Position numbers and translations under genes: made by a program
The notes under the pieces: generated by a model
Databases searched by the model: none
What the model saw: the letters and a program-made list of their open reading frames with translations, nothing else
What the model was told of the DNA's origin: nothing
DNA from: Bacteroides gallinarum DSM 18171 = JCM 13658
GTDB taxonomy: Bacteria; Bacteroidota; Bacteroidia; Bacteroidales; Bacteroidaceae
Direction: 5' to 3'
Assembly (NCBI RefSeq): GCF_000374365.1
Contig: NZ_KB894126.1
Span: 1-64,000 of the forward strand
DNA: 64,000 bases
Shown: piece by piece, positions 49,590 to 58,130 of the stretch
Numbering within the stretch: position 1 is the first letter of the stretch
Layout of the letters: the number at the start of each line of letters is the position of its first letter

Positions 49590-51854
49590 TCAATGTATCT
49601 CAACCTCGCAACTGAATACGGCCTTATGCCAGACATCATCTTCCGTAACCGTAAGTTCCTTCCCTTCATGCTTTTCCGCATTCCAAAGGGAATCACCCTC
49701 CGCATCCTTGCTGGTACGTTTCCAGTGGAAACAGTCTTCGGGTATGCGTCCGGTTATCTCCGTACCGCCTTTATACACCCTGGCACGAAGGACGGTACAG
49801 ATTATGCCGTTACGGAAGACAGTACCGTTATCCGATTCAACATAGACAGCATAGGAAGCCTCGCCGTCATATAGTTTGAACAAAGTATGGGTTGCCGCGT
49901 AAGATTTGTCCCCGATAAAGGACGTGAAACGCAAGGTCAGCACATCCCGCTCTTCCCAGCCGTGAAAGTCTGCCCGCAGGGTAAACAGCGTGCCGTGTCC
50001 TCCGGCATCTTTCCAGCTTCCGTCCGATGCAAGGTATTCCCATGCCCGTCTTTCACCGGTAAAGTTGTACTCGGTAGCCACTATATCTATCTGTCCGGGA
50101 TCTCCTGCCGTGTCCCATTTGTCGGTAAAACGAAACGTAGTGCCTCCGGTCAGGGAAACGGAACGGGGCTTGAGCTGTTCTTTCGCTTCTTCATCGAAAT
50201 CTTCCCAGCGGATAGTCACATCCCGGAGTTCAATCGTATCTTTCGTCCATTTGAACCGCCCGGATGCGAAATGTCCCGTACCATCGGGATTGATGACGAA
50301 AGAGCCGTTCCGTGAAGCGATGGAACCGTCCTCGTTCAAGCGTAGCAAAGGGTTCTGGATGGTCCCACCGATACCGCCCTTGTTAAACCATGCCCCGTAA
50401 TCCTCCGTGTAGGAAAGTGTACTGTCCGTCGCCTGGTAGGGTGTTGCGTTCTTTCCTGCTTCCAACTGGGGAGCGGTCACTTCCATGCTGTTTGTCGTGG
50501 ACAGTCCGACCGTCATATCGGCTGCATCGGACGGCTTGACAAGGAAAGCGGTCTTGTACCTTTGCCAAACACCGGCTTCCGTGATTTCCCATGTGCCTAC
50601 GAGGTACTCGTCCTGATAGACGGCGACGTTCCCCGCCGTTTCCGATTTTATCCAAAGGGAAAAGCAATGCGGCTTCCCGAAATGCTCCTTTCGCCATGCG
50701 GCACTCTGTACGGCCAGACGGCAATCTCCTTTAATCTCTTTCACCTCTCCGATACCCACAGGCGTGTTTCCTTCCACCGGCATACCGCCGGAGAAAAGGC
50801 AGGACAGGGAATCGGGTATCACGTTCTTGTGTATCTTGCCCACATAGAATGTGGAGGAAAAGCCGTTCTCGTCCCTGGCGGTCAGTGTTCCGGCAATGTT
50901 CACGTTCCGGGTGGCGTACAAATTCTGAAAATAGGCCCCGTAACCGTCCAGCAGACCGAACACCGGGTCTGTCACACCGCTTATCTTGCCCACACGTCCT
51001 TTGGTGGCGTTGGAAAAGGCTGCCACATCGGAAAGGCGGACGATATTCAGGTCGGCTATCTCTAACCAGTCGTTTTCCGCTCTCAGGCAATCCGTCAGGT
51101 CAAGCGTCAGGCTGCGGCTATACTTCTTCGGGTATTCCACGGTCAACACCCAGAGCCGGTACGACCATTCGGGCGTAGCAGACAAGGTGTCTTCCGCGTC
51201 TGTCTTTTCTCCATTGGTATAGCCGAAGGATATAGGAATCTTGGATAAAGTTTTGGAAGAACGTATCTTCAACGATACAAGTAATCTTTCAGGATGTTCA
51301 ACCGGAGCTTCCAAAGTCTGTTTGATGCCCCATTTGCTCTTGACTTCAGCAGGAACACCGTTTCTGGCAACACGGAAGATACGTTCCGCTCCGTTATCCT
51401 TGTCCTTGTAGAAAGCGGTGACATGCCCGCCACCGAAACAGGCGTATTTCGTCTTGTCGGGAATGTCCGCCGACCCTTCTCCCATGACCGGGTAGCAGAG
51501 GGAACGCTCGAATCCCGCACCGTCGATTACGTCCATATAGGGGGCTTCGTCATCGGACGCGGTCAGATACAACGCCCCGCCGCGCCGGGTATCGAACAGG
51601 TGGGTGATACGGGCAAAGTCGAGCAGTTCGCCGTTCTGCGGTTCGTCACCGTCGAGCAGGGCGGCGGTGAAATAAGCGGAATCCTTGCCTTCTATCGAGT
51701 CCACGCCCGTTTCCAGCACGCACATCAGGGAATAAATCACCTTGTTACGGTCGAAATACTGCCGGCGGACAATATCTCCCGCCCGCAAACCCTGTGTCTT
51801 GTGCGAGTCGGGAGCAATGCGTATCTTATAAGTGGAATATCTATATACAGCCAT
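49590..51854 (-). CDS. large tail/fibre protein with carbohydrate-binding-like domain
   Basis: 754 residues, MAVYRYSTYKIRIAPDSHKT. The first third is tail-tip-like (LRAGDIVRRQYFDRNKVIYS). The middle has a carbohydrate-binding-module-like beta sandwich (HCFSLWIKSETAGNVAVYQD, WQRYKTAFLVKPSDAADMTV). After it comes the shaft motif LLRLNEDGSIASRNGSFVIN, shared with the giant fibre. It starts 4 bases after the preceding gene's stop. Confidence 0.7.
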   Translation of the reverse strand: MAVYRYSTYKIRIAPDSHKTQGLRAGDIVRRQYFDRNKVIYSLMCVLETGVDSIEGKDSAYFTAALLDGDEPQNGELLDFARITHLFDTRRGGALYLTASDDEAPYMDVIDGAGFERSLCYPVMGEGSADIPDKTKYACFGGGHVTAFYKDKDNGAERIFRVARNGVPAEVKSKWGIKQTLEAPVEHPERLLVSLKIRSSKTLSKIPISFGYTNGEKTDAEDTLSATPEWSYRLWVLTVEYPKKYSRSLTLDLTDCLRAENDWLEIADLNIVRLSDVAAFSNATKGRVGKISGVTDPVFGLLDGYGAYFQNLYATRNVNIAGTLTARDENGFSSTFYVGKIHKNVIPDSLSCLFSGGMPVEGNTPVGIGEVKEIKGDCRLAVQSAAWRKEHFGKPHCFSLWIKSETAGNVAVYQDEYLVGTWEITEAGVWQRYKTAFLVKPSDAADMTVGLSTTNSMEVTAPQLEAGKNATPYQATDSTLSYTEDYGAWFNKGGIGGTIQNPLLRLNEDGSIASRNGSFVINPDGTGHFASGRFKWTKDTIELRDVTIRWEDFDEEAKEQLKPRSVSLTGGTTFRFTDKWDTAGDPGQIDIVATEYNFTGERRAWEYLASDGSWKDAGGHGTLFTLRADFHGWEERDVLTLRFTSFIGDKSYAATHTLFKLYDGEASYAVYVESDNGTVFRNGIICTVLRARVYKGGTEITGRIPEDCFHWKRTSKDAEGDSLWNAEKHEGKELTVTEDDVWHKAVFSCEVEIH

Positions 51855-51858
51855 GCAA

Positions 51859-53544
51859 TCAAAGTTTTTCTACGGTATCGCCGGAGCAGGAATCGCTTAC
51901 CCAAAGGGAACCGTTCGTTACCGACTGTTTCTGCACCTCCAGTTCATAGACGCGCATACGGCGGCGGACGGTCAGTTCATCGAAGGTGGCGGAAATGCTC
52001 CCCGTAGTCCTGTTCTGAAGAATGCCCCAGCCGGTTCCGGCCAGTCCCGAAGAGAAGTTCTCCGACGAGAGGCTGCCGCAGAAAACGCTGTTGCCGTAAT
52101 GCTTGATGCCGTCCGTGACGGCTTGCAGGCGCAAATCTTCATTCAAGTATAGAACACCGTCCGCCAACCGGGTGGCGGAACCGTCGATTCCCACATGCCC
52201 CGAAGCCTCCAACGGCACGCCGAAAGCGATAAAATCCGCATCCGTATCCATACGGAACGTGTCCGAATAGCGGTTCTGCGGGGCATAATGGCTGGTGGAA
52301 GTCCGAAAACCCAACCGCAGGGAATAGTTCAGGATGGTCTGCGTCCCGTCCTTGTCATACTGCACCTTGCCGGAAAAGGACACCGATTGCCTGTCGCCTG
52401 TAAGGAGAAAACCGTCTGCGCTTCCCATGCGGAGCCGCTTGTGGATAATGACACCCTCGTCCGAAGCGTCCACCCGATAGGAGGAAAGAAGCGTTTCCCC
52501 GTAATCGTGCCTTACCGACAAGGAGCCCGGAAACACGGCGTGCCCGTAAGGGGACAAAAGCAAATATTCCCCGTCCACATCGGCTATCCCGGAGAGCAGA
52601 CGTATCTTGGGGGTGGCATCGCTTCCCAAAAGCAAATCGTCCCCGATACTTCCCAACTGTACCTGCTTGTCGTCGGCACGCAAAAGCACCGGTTTGCCGC
52701 CTATCTTGATGCCGTATCCTTCACCGAACGACAGGAAACCGCTTAAAATCACTTCATCGCCGGAAAGCGAAAGCAGACATTCCCCCTTGTCCCCCAACAG
52801 CACGCCATAAAGCGCGGAGAGTCTGCCGTGCAGAGAGGTTTCCCCCTGTACCGCAAGTGTCCCGGAGACATCGGCATCCTTCATCCTCCAGCCGACAGTG
52901 GAAAGGTTCGCGTTACCGGCGTGATAAGCCTCATGCCCGTGTACCAGCAGATGTGAAGGGGAGATAAGGATGCCTTTCTCCCTCTCGCTGCCGAACAGCA
53001 GTTCCCCTGAAGAACGCAGGGAAGTATCCTCGAAATTCAGCACCGAGGCATTCCATGAAACGGTATCGGACAGGCTGTCATAAGCCAATACCCGTTTCCC
53101 GCCCAAATAGAAATTCCGTCCGCCGACTTCCAGATCACCGGTTACACGGATGCCGTACCGGACGGCGGTCACCACGCCTTCCTCATCCGTCATGTTTTCA
53201 GAGAAAGTTTCCAGCACACGGGTATTCCCCGTACCTGCTTCAAAGCCGTAGTTCGCCCGGAGCATACCGGCCATATTGCCGCCGGAAAGTTTCAGGTAAT
53301 CCAGCAGGATGCCGCCTTCGGTGCCTTCATCCCCGCCGACCGCCCCGGCAATGGCAGAGGCGAAACCGTAGGCCGTGTTCTTCAGGCGGATACTGGTATC
53401 GTCGCCTTCCTCAATACCATAGGGATTGTCCCCGCTCTTTTTCTCCTGGGCATTGAAGAAAGTGAGGTAAAGGTTGGAATAAATGGAATAGCAGAGGCTG
53501 TCCTTGTCCAGTTTCTCGATGTCGGGATGCAGTTGTATGCTCAT
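51859..53544 (-). CDS. tail/fibre structural protein
   Basis: 561 residues, MSIQLHPDIEKLDKDSLCYS. The body is strand-rich with repeated GxLxVxGExxL-like segments (GTLAVQGETSLHGRLSALYG, LRSSGELLFGSEREKGILIS), as in phage fibres built of registered beta-repeats. C-terminal VRRRMRVYELEVQKQSVTNG could be an intramolecular-chaperone-like or attachment segment. It overlaps the spike-like gene by 4 bases. Confidence 0.65.
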   Translation of the reverse strand: MSIQLHPDIEKLDKDSLCYSIYSNLYLTFFNAQEKKSGDNPYGIEEGDDTSIRLKNTAYGFASAIAGAVGGDEGTEGGILLDYLKLSGGNMAGMLRANYGFEAGTGNTRVLETFSENMTDEEGVVTAVRYGIRVTGDLEVGGRNFYLGGKRVLAYDSLSDTVSWNASVLNFEDTSLRSSGELLFGSEREKGILISPSHLLVHGHEAYHAGNANLSTVGWRMKDADVSGTLAVQGETSLHGRLSALYGVLLGDKGECLLSLSGDEVILSGFLSFGEGYGIKIGGKPVLLRADDKQVQLGSIGDDLLLGSDATPKIRLLSGIADVDGEYLLLSPYGHAVFPGSLSVRHDYGETLLSSYRVDASDEGVIIHKRLRMGSADGFLLTGDRQSVSFSGKVQYDKDGTQTILNYSLRLGFRTSTSHYAPQNRYSDTFRMDTDADFIAFGVPLEASGHVGIDGSATRLADGVLYLNEDLRLQAVTDGIKHYGNSVFCGSLSSENFSSGLAGTGWGILQNRTTGSISATFDELTVRRRMRVYELEVQKQSVTNGSLWVSDSCSGDTVEKL

Positions 53545-54443
53545 TTCGTATAGGAGGTTTTAGACAGGAATTTCTGGATGCGTGAGCTGAGGGAAATGAA
53601 GTTCGGGAAGTTCAGGGGCTGCATGGTTCCCATCAGCGTGGGTGTCATAATCTTGGAGCATTCGGTCATAAAGTCCAGCATGAGCTGTGCCAGCTCGTTG
53701 CCGAGCACCAGAGGCTCGGTGGCGTTCTCATCGCCCAGCGTCACTTTCTTGTCGGCAACGGTAACGCTCGTAGAGTTTACCTTTTGCCGGATTTTGTCTG
53801 CCGTCTGTGTGCTTTCCGACTTGTCCACTGTTTGCGTGATGCTTTCCGCATCTATCACGGCGGAGGCTTCCTTGCCGTCCTTGTTCCTGACCGTGGTGTT
53901 CACACCTTCTGCCGTATAGCGGGTAAAGGCTTCGTTCCCGGTCGCCTCCAGTTCATCGTAGTCCGGCGAGGAGTCACTTTCCGTATCAAGTTCTTCCGTT
54001 TCCCTCACGCCGATGCTTGTTTCCTTGTGGGCGGAGAGTTGCAGGATACCCACATGGGAAAAGTTCACGACGTATGCGTGGCGGATTGCTGCGTCCATGA
54101 AAATGGTCACATCGGAAAACAGGGTCGGGACAAGCAGGAAGCCGCCTTCGTTGCTGGCTGCCGCCGCAAGCAGCACGCCTTTGTGGACGACCGGCTCGGG
54201 CGATGCCGTTTCATCCGGGTATTCGCCCACGTCGATGGTGCCGCCGTATTCCCCGAACTCCTCGTCCGAGGGGTCATCGTGTATCTTCGCCACATAGCCA
54301 TGTATCATACGTGCCGTTCCTATGCCGGACATACCGCCGGGAGCCATGTTGATGCGTTCCATGCTGCGTCCGAGGGCTATCTTGCGGATGGCTTCCCGGA
54401 TCAGGTAACGGCTGTTGTCTGCTGCCAGTTTCTTTGTTTCCAT
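53541..54443 (-). CDS. baseplate spike / puncturing protein candidate
   Basis: 300 residues. An early OB-like part has GTARMIHGYVAKIHDDPSDE, FGEYGGTIDVGEYPD and HKGVLLAAAASNEGGFLLVP, then an acidic linker. A beta-helix-like run follows (SESTQTADKIRQKVNSTSVT, VADKKVTLGDENATEPLVLG). OB fold then beta-helix is the plan of gpV/Mu gp45 spikes. It lies between hub and fibre genes but is separated from the hub by the opposite-strand ATPase. Confidence 0.6.
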   Translation of the reverse strand: METKKLAADNSRYLIREAIRKIALGRSMERINMAPGGMSGIGTARMIHGYVAKIHDDPSDEEFGEYGGTIDVGEYPDETASPEPVVHKGVLLAAAASNEGGFLLVPTLFSDVTIFMDAAIRHAYVVNFSHVGILQLSAHKETSIGVRETEELDTESDSSPDYDELEATGNEAFTRYTAEGVNTTVRNKDGKEASAVIDAESITQTVDKSESTQTADKIRQKVNSTSVTVADKKVTLGDENATEPLVLGNELAQLMLDFMTECSKIMTPTLMGTMQPLNFPNFISLSSRIQKFLSKTSYTK

Positions 54444-54492
54444 ATCCCAAGAATAGGCAATGCGGAAACGGATTGATTAAAGAAGATATCGG

Positions 54493-54554
54493 TTTAAAAG
54501 TGCAGGCAATATATGAATATGCAAATTTAAAAGTGCATTTTATGGGAAAAGTGC
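54493..54554. repeat. three AAAAGTGC repeats upstream of the ATPase
   Basis: TTTAAAAGTGCA at 54493-54504 and 54526-54537, and GAAAAGTGC at 54546-54554 (core starts 33 and 18 bases apart). They lie immediately before the -7 box at 54577, where an operator would sit. Confidence 0.55.
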
Positions 54555-54576
54555 TGATTTTATTCGGCATTTTGCG

Positions 54577-54584
54577 TATCTTTG
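54577..54584 (+). promoter_or_regulatory. Bacteroides-type -7 box for the ATPase gene
   Basis: TATCTTTG matches TAnnTTTG, 30 bases before the ATG at 54615. Confidence 0.55.
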
Positions 54585-54614
54585 TCTTCAAAGAAACTTA
54601 ATGTCAGATAGAAT

Positions 54615-55784
54615 ATGGAACAACTTATAGAACTTTTCAGAAGACTGCTCAGGATCACCGACACGTCTTATGTCAGATACCTGCACGACCAGATAGACTG
54701 GTCTGCCCGGATGGTGGGGATAGTGGGGGCAAGAGGTGTGGGAAAGACCACGATGTTGCTGCAACACATCAAGCTGCATCACTCCACGGACGATACGCTT
54801 TTTGTCAATGCCGACGACATTTATTTTGCGGAACACCGCCTGTTCGACCTTGCATCGGATTTCTACAAGAACGGGGGAAAGCACCTGTTTATCGACGAGG
54901 TTCATAAATACCAGGACTGGTCGAAGGAGCTTAAAATGGTTTACGACTACTATCCCGACTTCCAGGTCGTCTTTACAGGCTCCTCCATTCTGGAAATCTA
55001 TAAGGGCAATGCGGACTTGAGCCGCCGGGTACTCAGCTATTTTCTTCCCGGATTGTCTTTCAGGGAATACCTTATTCTGGCAAAAGACATCCGATTGCCG
55101 GTTTACTCCTTGCAGGAGGTACTGGCCCATAAGGTGGAGATGCCGGGAACGGAACGTCCGCTGGTGCTGTTCAAGGAATATCTGACAAAAGGATATTACC
55201 CGTTCTTCAATGATCCCGGTTACGATATGAGGCTGCGCAACGTGGTCAACCTGACCGTGGAAAACGACATACCGATTTATGCCAACCTGAATGCGGCTTC
55301 CACCAAGAAGATGCGCCAGCTGCTGTACGTCATCGCACAAAGCGTACCGTTCAAGCCCAATTTCTCCAAAATCGGGCAGATGATCGACCTGCACCGCAAC
55401 CAGGTGACGGATTTTCTTTTCTATTTGGAGAAAGCCGGTATCGTGGCGCAACTCAGGGGAACGACCGAAGGCATCCGGCAGTTGGGGAAAGTGGAGAAAA
55501 CATACCTGGACAACACCAACCTGGCATACGCGCTTTCGGACAACAGACCGGATATCGGGAATATCAGGGAAACATTCTTCCTCTCGCAGATGAAAGTGAA
55601 CAACGAGGTCCTCTCTTCCGACAAATCGGATTTTCAGATAGACAAGTACACTTTCGAAATAGGAGGAAAGAACAAACAGCAGAAGCAGATACAGGGAATG
55701 AACGATGCCTATATCGTGAAAGACGACATAGAATACGGGTACCGGAACATCATCCCGCTCTGGCATTTCGGTTTCAACTATTAA
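54615..55784 (+). CDS. AAA ATPase (AAA_14 + DUF4143-like)
   Basis: 389 residues. Walker A is GARGVGKTTMLLQ (about 37-49) and Walker B is KHLFIDEVHKY. Sensor-like VVFTGSSILEI and SYFLPGLSFREYL follow. The C-terminal half (VVNLTVENDIPIYANLNAAS, TDFLFYLEKAGIVAQLRGTT) has the DUF4143 winged-helix plan. Such ATPases are abundant in Bacteroidales and their role is unclear. It is the only gene here read against the tail operon, with its own promoter, so it is a passenger (moron). Defence or regulation are guesses. Confidence 0.8.
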   Translation: MEQLIELFRRLLRITDTSYVRYLHDQIDWSARMVGIVGARGVGKTTMLLQHIKLHHSTDDTLFVNADDIYFAEHRLFDLASDFYKNGGKHLFIDEVHKYQDWSKELKMVYDYYPDFQVVFTGSSILEIYKGNADLSRRVLSYFLPGLSFREYLILAKDIRLPVYSLQEVLAHKVEMPGTERPLVLFKEYLTKGYYPFFNDPGYDMRLRNVVNLTVENDIPIYANLNAASTKKMRQLLYVIAQSVPFKPNFSKIGQMIDLHRNQVTDFLFYLEKAGIVAQLRGTTEGIRQLGKVEKTYLDNTNLAYALSDNRPDIGNIRETFFLSQMKVNNEVLSSDKSDFQIDKYTFEIGGKNKQQKQIQGMNDAYIVKDDIEYGYRNIIPLWHFGFNY

Positions 55785-55797
55785 TCGTAAACCTTCC

Positions 55798-57120
55798 TTA
55801 CCGTATCCTGTACGGAATAGACAGTTTCTGCCGGTAACCGTTCACCCCGAACGTCGTCGTCACCTCTTCCACGAGATAGACCCCGTTCTTGGACGGGTTC
55901 CGGTTGTCCGCCAGTTCCACCTGCACGGCCGGGAAAAGGCCGTAGTCCCCGAAAATGGTTACGGTCCCCGTGATGCCGTTCAGGTTATAGTTCCGGAAAT
56001 ACTCGGTCGTTTCCGCCACCAGGTCATCGGAGGAGATGCCGATGTGCGGCGACATGTAAGGCACGATGGTATAGGTACTCAAATCGACCTTTGTACGGGT
56101 ATCGGCACCTTTGGCGGTAGTATTGCCCGTCACCTTGTGGGTTTTCTTGGAAATCTGCGTGGCATTGACGGTCTGGAACTCCTTGCTTCCCGGTGTGGAC
56201 GGGTCATATTCCGGGTTCATGCGTACTGTCACCTCGAAAAATTTCTGGTCGATCCCCAATGCCTTGCCCGTTACCGCGAGGAACTTGGGGTCTGTCCGGA
56301 CTACTTTCAGGTCGTTTCCGGCCACATGGTAATCGAACAGCAGCTTGTACGGTCCCGTCGAATCGTCTTCGGGGAAAACCGGCTGTCCCTTACTGGAAGA
56401 ATACGGACGTCCCACGGCAATGGACGGCATGGCCCCCTCGTCCTCCGCGTCATATTTCAGGAAGCAATAGACCTTGTAGCGGGACCACTCGGAAAGGATG
56501 TCGGCAACGGTGAAATTGTCCGTTACCTTGACCTTTCCGATCTGTATGTCATACTTGCGCGTGTCGCTGTGGAGCTTGAACCCCGTGTCCTTCAATATAT
56601 TGTACTTGCCTTCGAGTACATCCTTGACTGTCGTTCCCGTGACGGGAGTCTCGAACATGGGCGCCTGCACCAGTTTCAGCTTGTACGCCATGTTCTCGCA
56701 CTGCAACTCCAGCAGGCCGTCCGAGTTGTACCCCGTGATATACCCGTCGAACATGTTCTTCAATACCCCGTTGTAGCCCAGTTTGGCATTGATGCGCTGA
56801 CCGACCTTGAACGTGGTGGCGTCGAGGACATTCTGGCTCTGCCGCTTCTCGATGATGACGCCGTCCTGCATGACCTCCGCCGTGATGCGCGAGACATCCT
56901 TGCCTTCCGGAGTCCCGTTGCCGATAACGGTGCCGCGACAGACTGTCCCTTTCGGGAACCTGAAGCGTGCCGTTCCGACCAGTTTCTTGTAGCTCTCGTT
57001 GATTTCCAACTCCTGCACCTCGTCGATTTCAATCCCGTTCATGATCCGCATCGGGTTTCCGGGGTCGGGGTCTCCGATAGTGATGCGGCAACAGAGCACG
57101 TCCATCGTTGTCATAACCAC
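55798..57120 (-). CDS. baseplate hub protein (gpD/gp27-like)
   Basis: 440 residues. The segment MRIMNGIEIDEVQELEINES, YKKLVGTARFRFPKG resembles the first barrel of late-control protein D / Mu gp44. TFKVGQRINAKLGYNGVLKN, MFDGYITGYNSDGLLELQCE match its second part. NFTVADILSEWSRYKVYCFL recurs in hub families. It forms the base of the tail tube that holds the spike. It overlaps the 325-residue gene by 10 bases. Confidence 0.7.
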   Translation of the reverse strand: MVMTTMDVLCCRITIGDPDPGNPMRIMNGIEIDEVQELEINESYKKLVGTARFRFPKGTVCRGTVIGNGTPEGKDVSRITAEVMQDGVIIEKRQSQNVLDATTFKVGQRINAKLGYNGVLKNMFDGYITGYNSDGLLELQCENMAYKLKLVQAPMFETPVTGTTVKDVLEGKYNILKDTGFKLHSDTRKYDIQIGKVKVTDNFTVADILSEWSRYKVYCFLKYDAEDEGAMPSIAVGRPYSSSKGQPVFPEDDSTGPYKLLFDYHVAGNDLKVVRTDPKFLAVTGKALGIDQKFFEVTVRMNPEYDPSTPGSKEFQTVNATQISKKTHKVTGNTTAKGADTRTKVDLSTYTIVPYMSPHIGISSDDLVAETTEYFRNYNLNGITGTVTIFGDYGLFPAVQVELADNRNPSKNGVYLVEEVTTTFGVNGYRQKLSIPYRIR

Positions 57121-58088
57121 AGGCGGGTAATCTTGAGCAGGGAGGACGGGTCAACGACCTCCGTGCCGAATTTGACATACTTGATCCATTTGTTGGTGTG
57201 CTTGATTGCCTCGTCCACCTTCTCCTGCCCGGCAAGTTTCAGCTCCACGCTCTCCGAAGGCTCCACCGCCACGCAGGAAAGGCTGTAGGGCTGTATGTTC
57301 CGGCAGTCGGACGGCAGGAACGTATAGCCCAGCACGATCAGGCGGGTGATGTTGAACTGGCGGAGTATGGTGTTGTCACAGTCCAGGACACCCTTGAACT
57401 GCATCAGCTTCAGAAATTTCGACACCTCGGCTTCCGGATAGACATCCGGGTATTTGGAGGTGATCTTGCCTGACACGGAGATTTCCAGGTCGCCGCCGGA
57501 AACGTATTCCTTGCGGGTATAGTCCCGTCCCTGTACCGTGGTCAGCACGATATTGTTCCGGCTGGACACCTGCACATGGGGCTGCAAATCGACGAATGTC
57601 ACCAGCCCGTAGGAACTGTTGGGGCACACCTTGCCTTCCTTGCTGTCGTAGTAGTTGCCTTCCGTGGAAATGGAGAGTTCCAGATAGTCGGGTACGGTAC
57701 GCCCCACGATGGTGTCCGTGTAGTTCTTCTGCCTGGCGACTGCCTGCTGCTCCCTGATGAGCTGGTAATACTGCCCGGTCTTGTTGGCAAGGCTCGACTG
57801 CGATTGTGTCTGCAGGTACTTGTCGCGCGTCCGCTGTTCCCAATACTGCAAATAGCGGGGATAGGAACGGAGCAACCCGTAAGCCGCCTGCGATACCGTC
57901 TGGATGGCGGCCCTTTTCAGAAGGTCGTGATGTTTGGAGAAATAATGTACCTGCCCGTCCTGAAACTCGGCAAGCCCCATGCCCAAGGCACGGCGGGTGG
58001 CGTCGCTGATATACCCGCCCAGGGAGCCGCCGGAGAGAATGCCCCCGCTCAGCAGAGTGGAAGCGGCTATCTGTATCAATCTTCCCAT
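57111..58088 (-). CDS. tail protein, possibly DUF6046-like
   Basis: 325 residues. A Gly/Ser-rich hydrophobic N-terminus (AASTLLSGGILSGGSLGGYI) and strand-rich middle (TVPDYLELSISTEGNYYDSK, SSRNNIVLTTVQGRDYTRKE). EYVSGGDLEISVSGKITSKY to DVYPEAEVSKFLKLMQFKGV looks like a tube-to-hub adaptor. I recall similar Bacteroidales phage proteins as DUF6046, with limited certainty. It sits between the tape measure and the hub, the usual place of a distal tail initiator. Confidence 0.5.
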   Translation of the reverse strand: MGRLIQIAASTLLSGGILSGGSLGGYISDATRRALGMGLAEFQDGQVHYFSKHHDLLKRAAIQTVSQAAYGLLRSYPRYLQYWEQRTRDKYLQTQSQSSLANKTGQYYQLIREQQAVARQKNYTDTIVGRTVPDYLELSISTEGNYYDSKEGKVCPNSSYGLVTFVDLQPHVQVSSRNNIVLTTVQGRDYTRKEYVSGGDLEISVSGKITSKYPDVYPEAEVSKFLKLMQFKGVLDCDNTILRQFNITRLIVLGYTFLPSDCRNIQPYSLSCVAVEPSESVELKLAGQEKVDEAIKHTNKWIKYVKFGTEVVDPSSLLKITRLWL

Positions 58089-58130
58089 ATTCCTGTCGTT
58101 TTTTTGAATGTCATGCCATTGTTACGCCCC

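Noticed and set aside
43380..53544. Diversity-generating retroelement targeting a fibre gene
   Set aside because: No reverse transcriptase, accessory variability gene or adenine-biased repeat pair was found. The 140-base fibre repeat differs at all base types.
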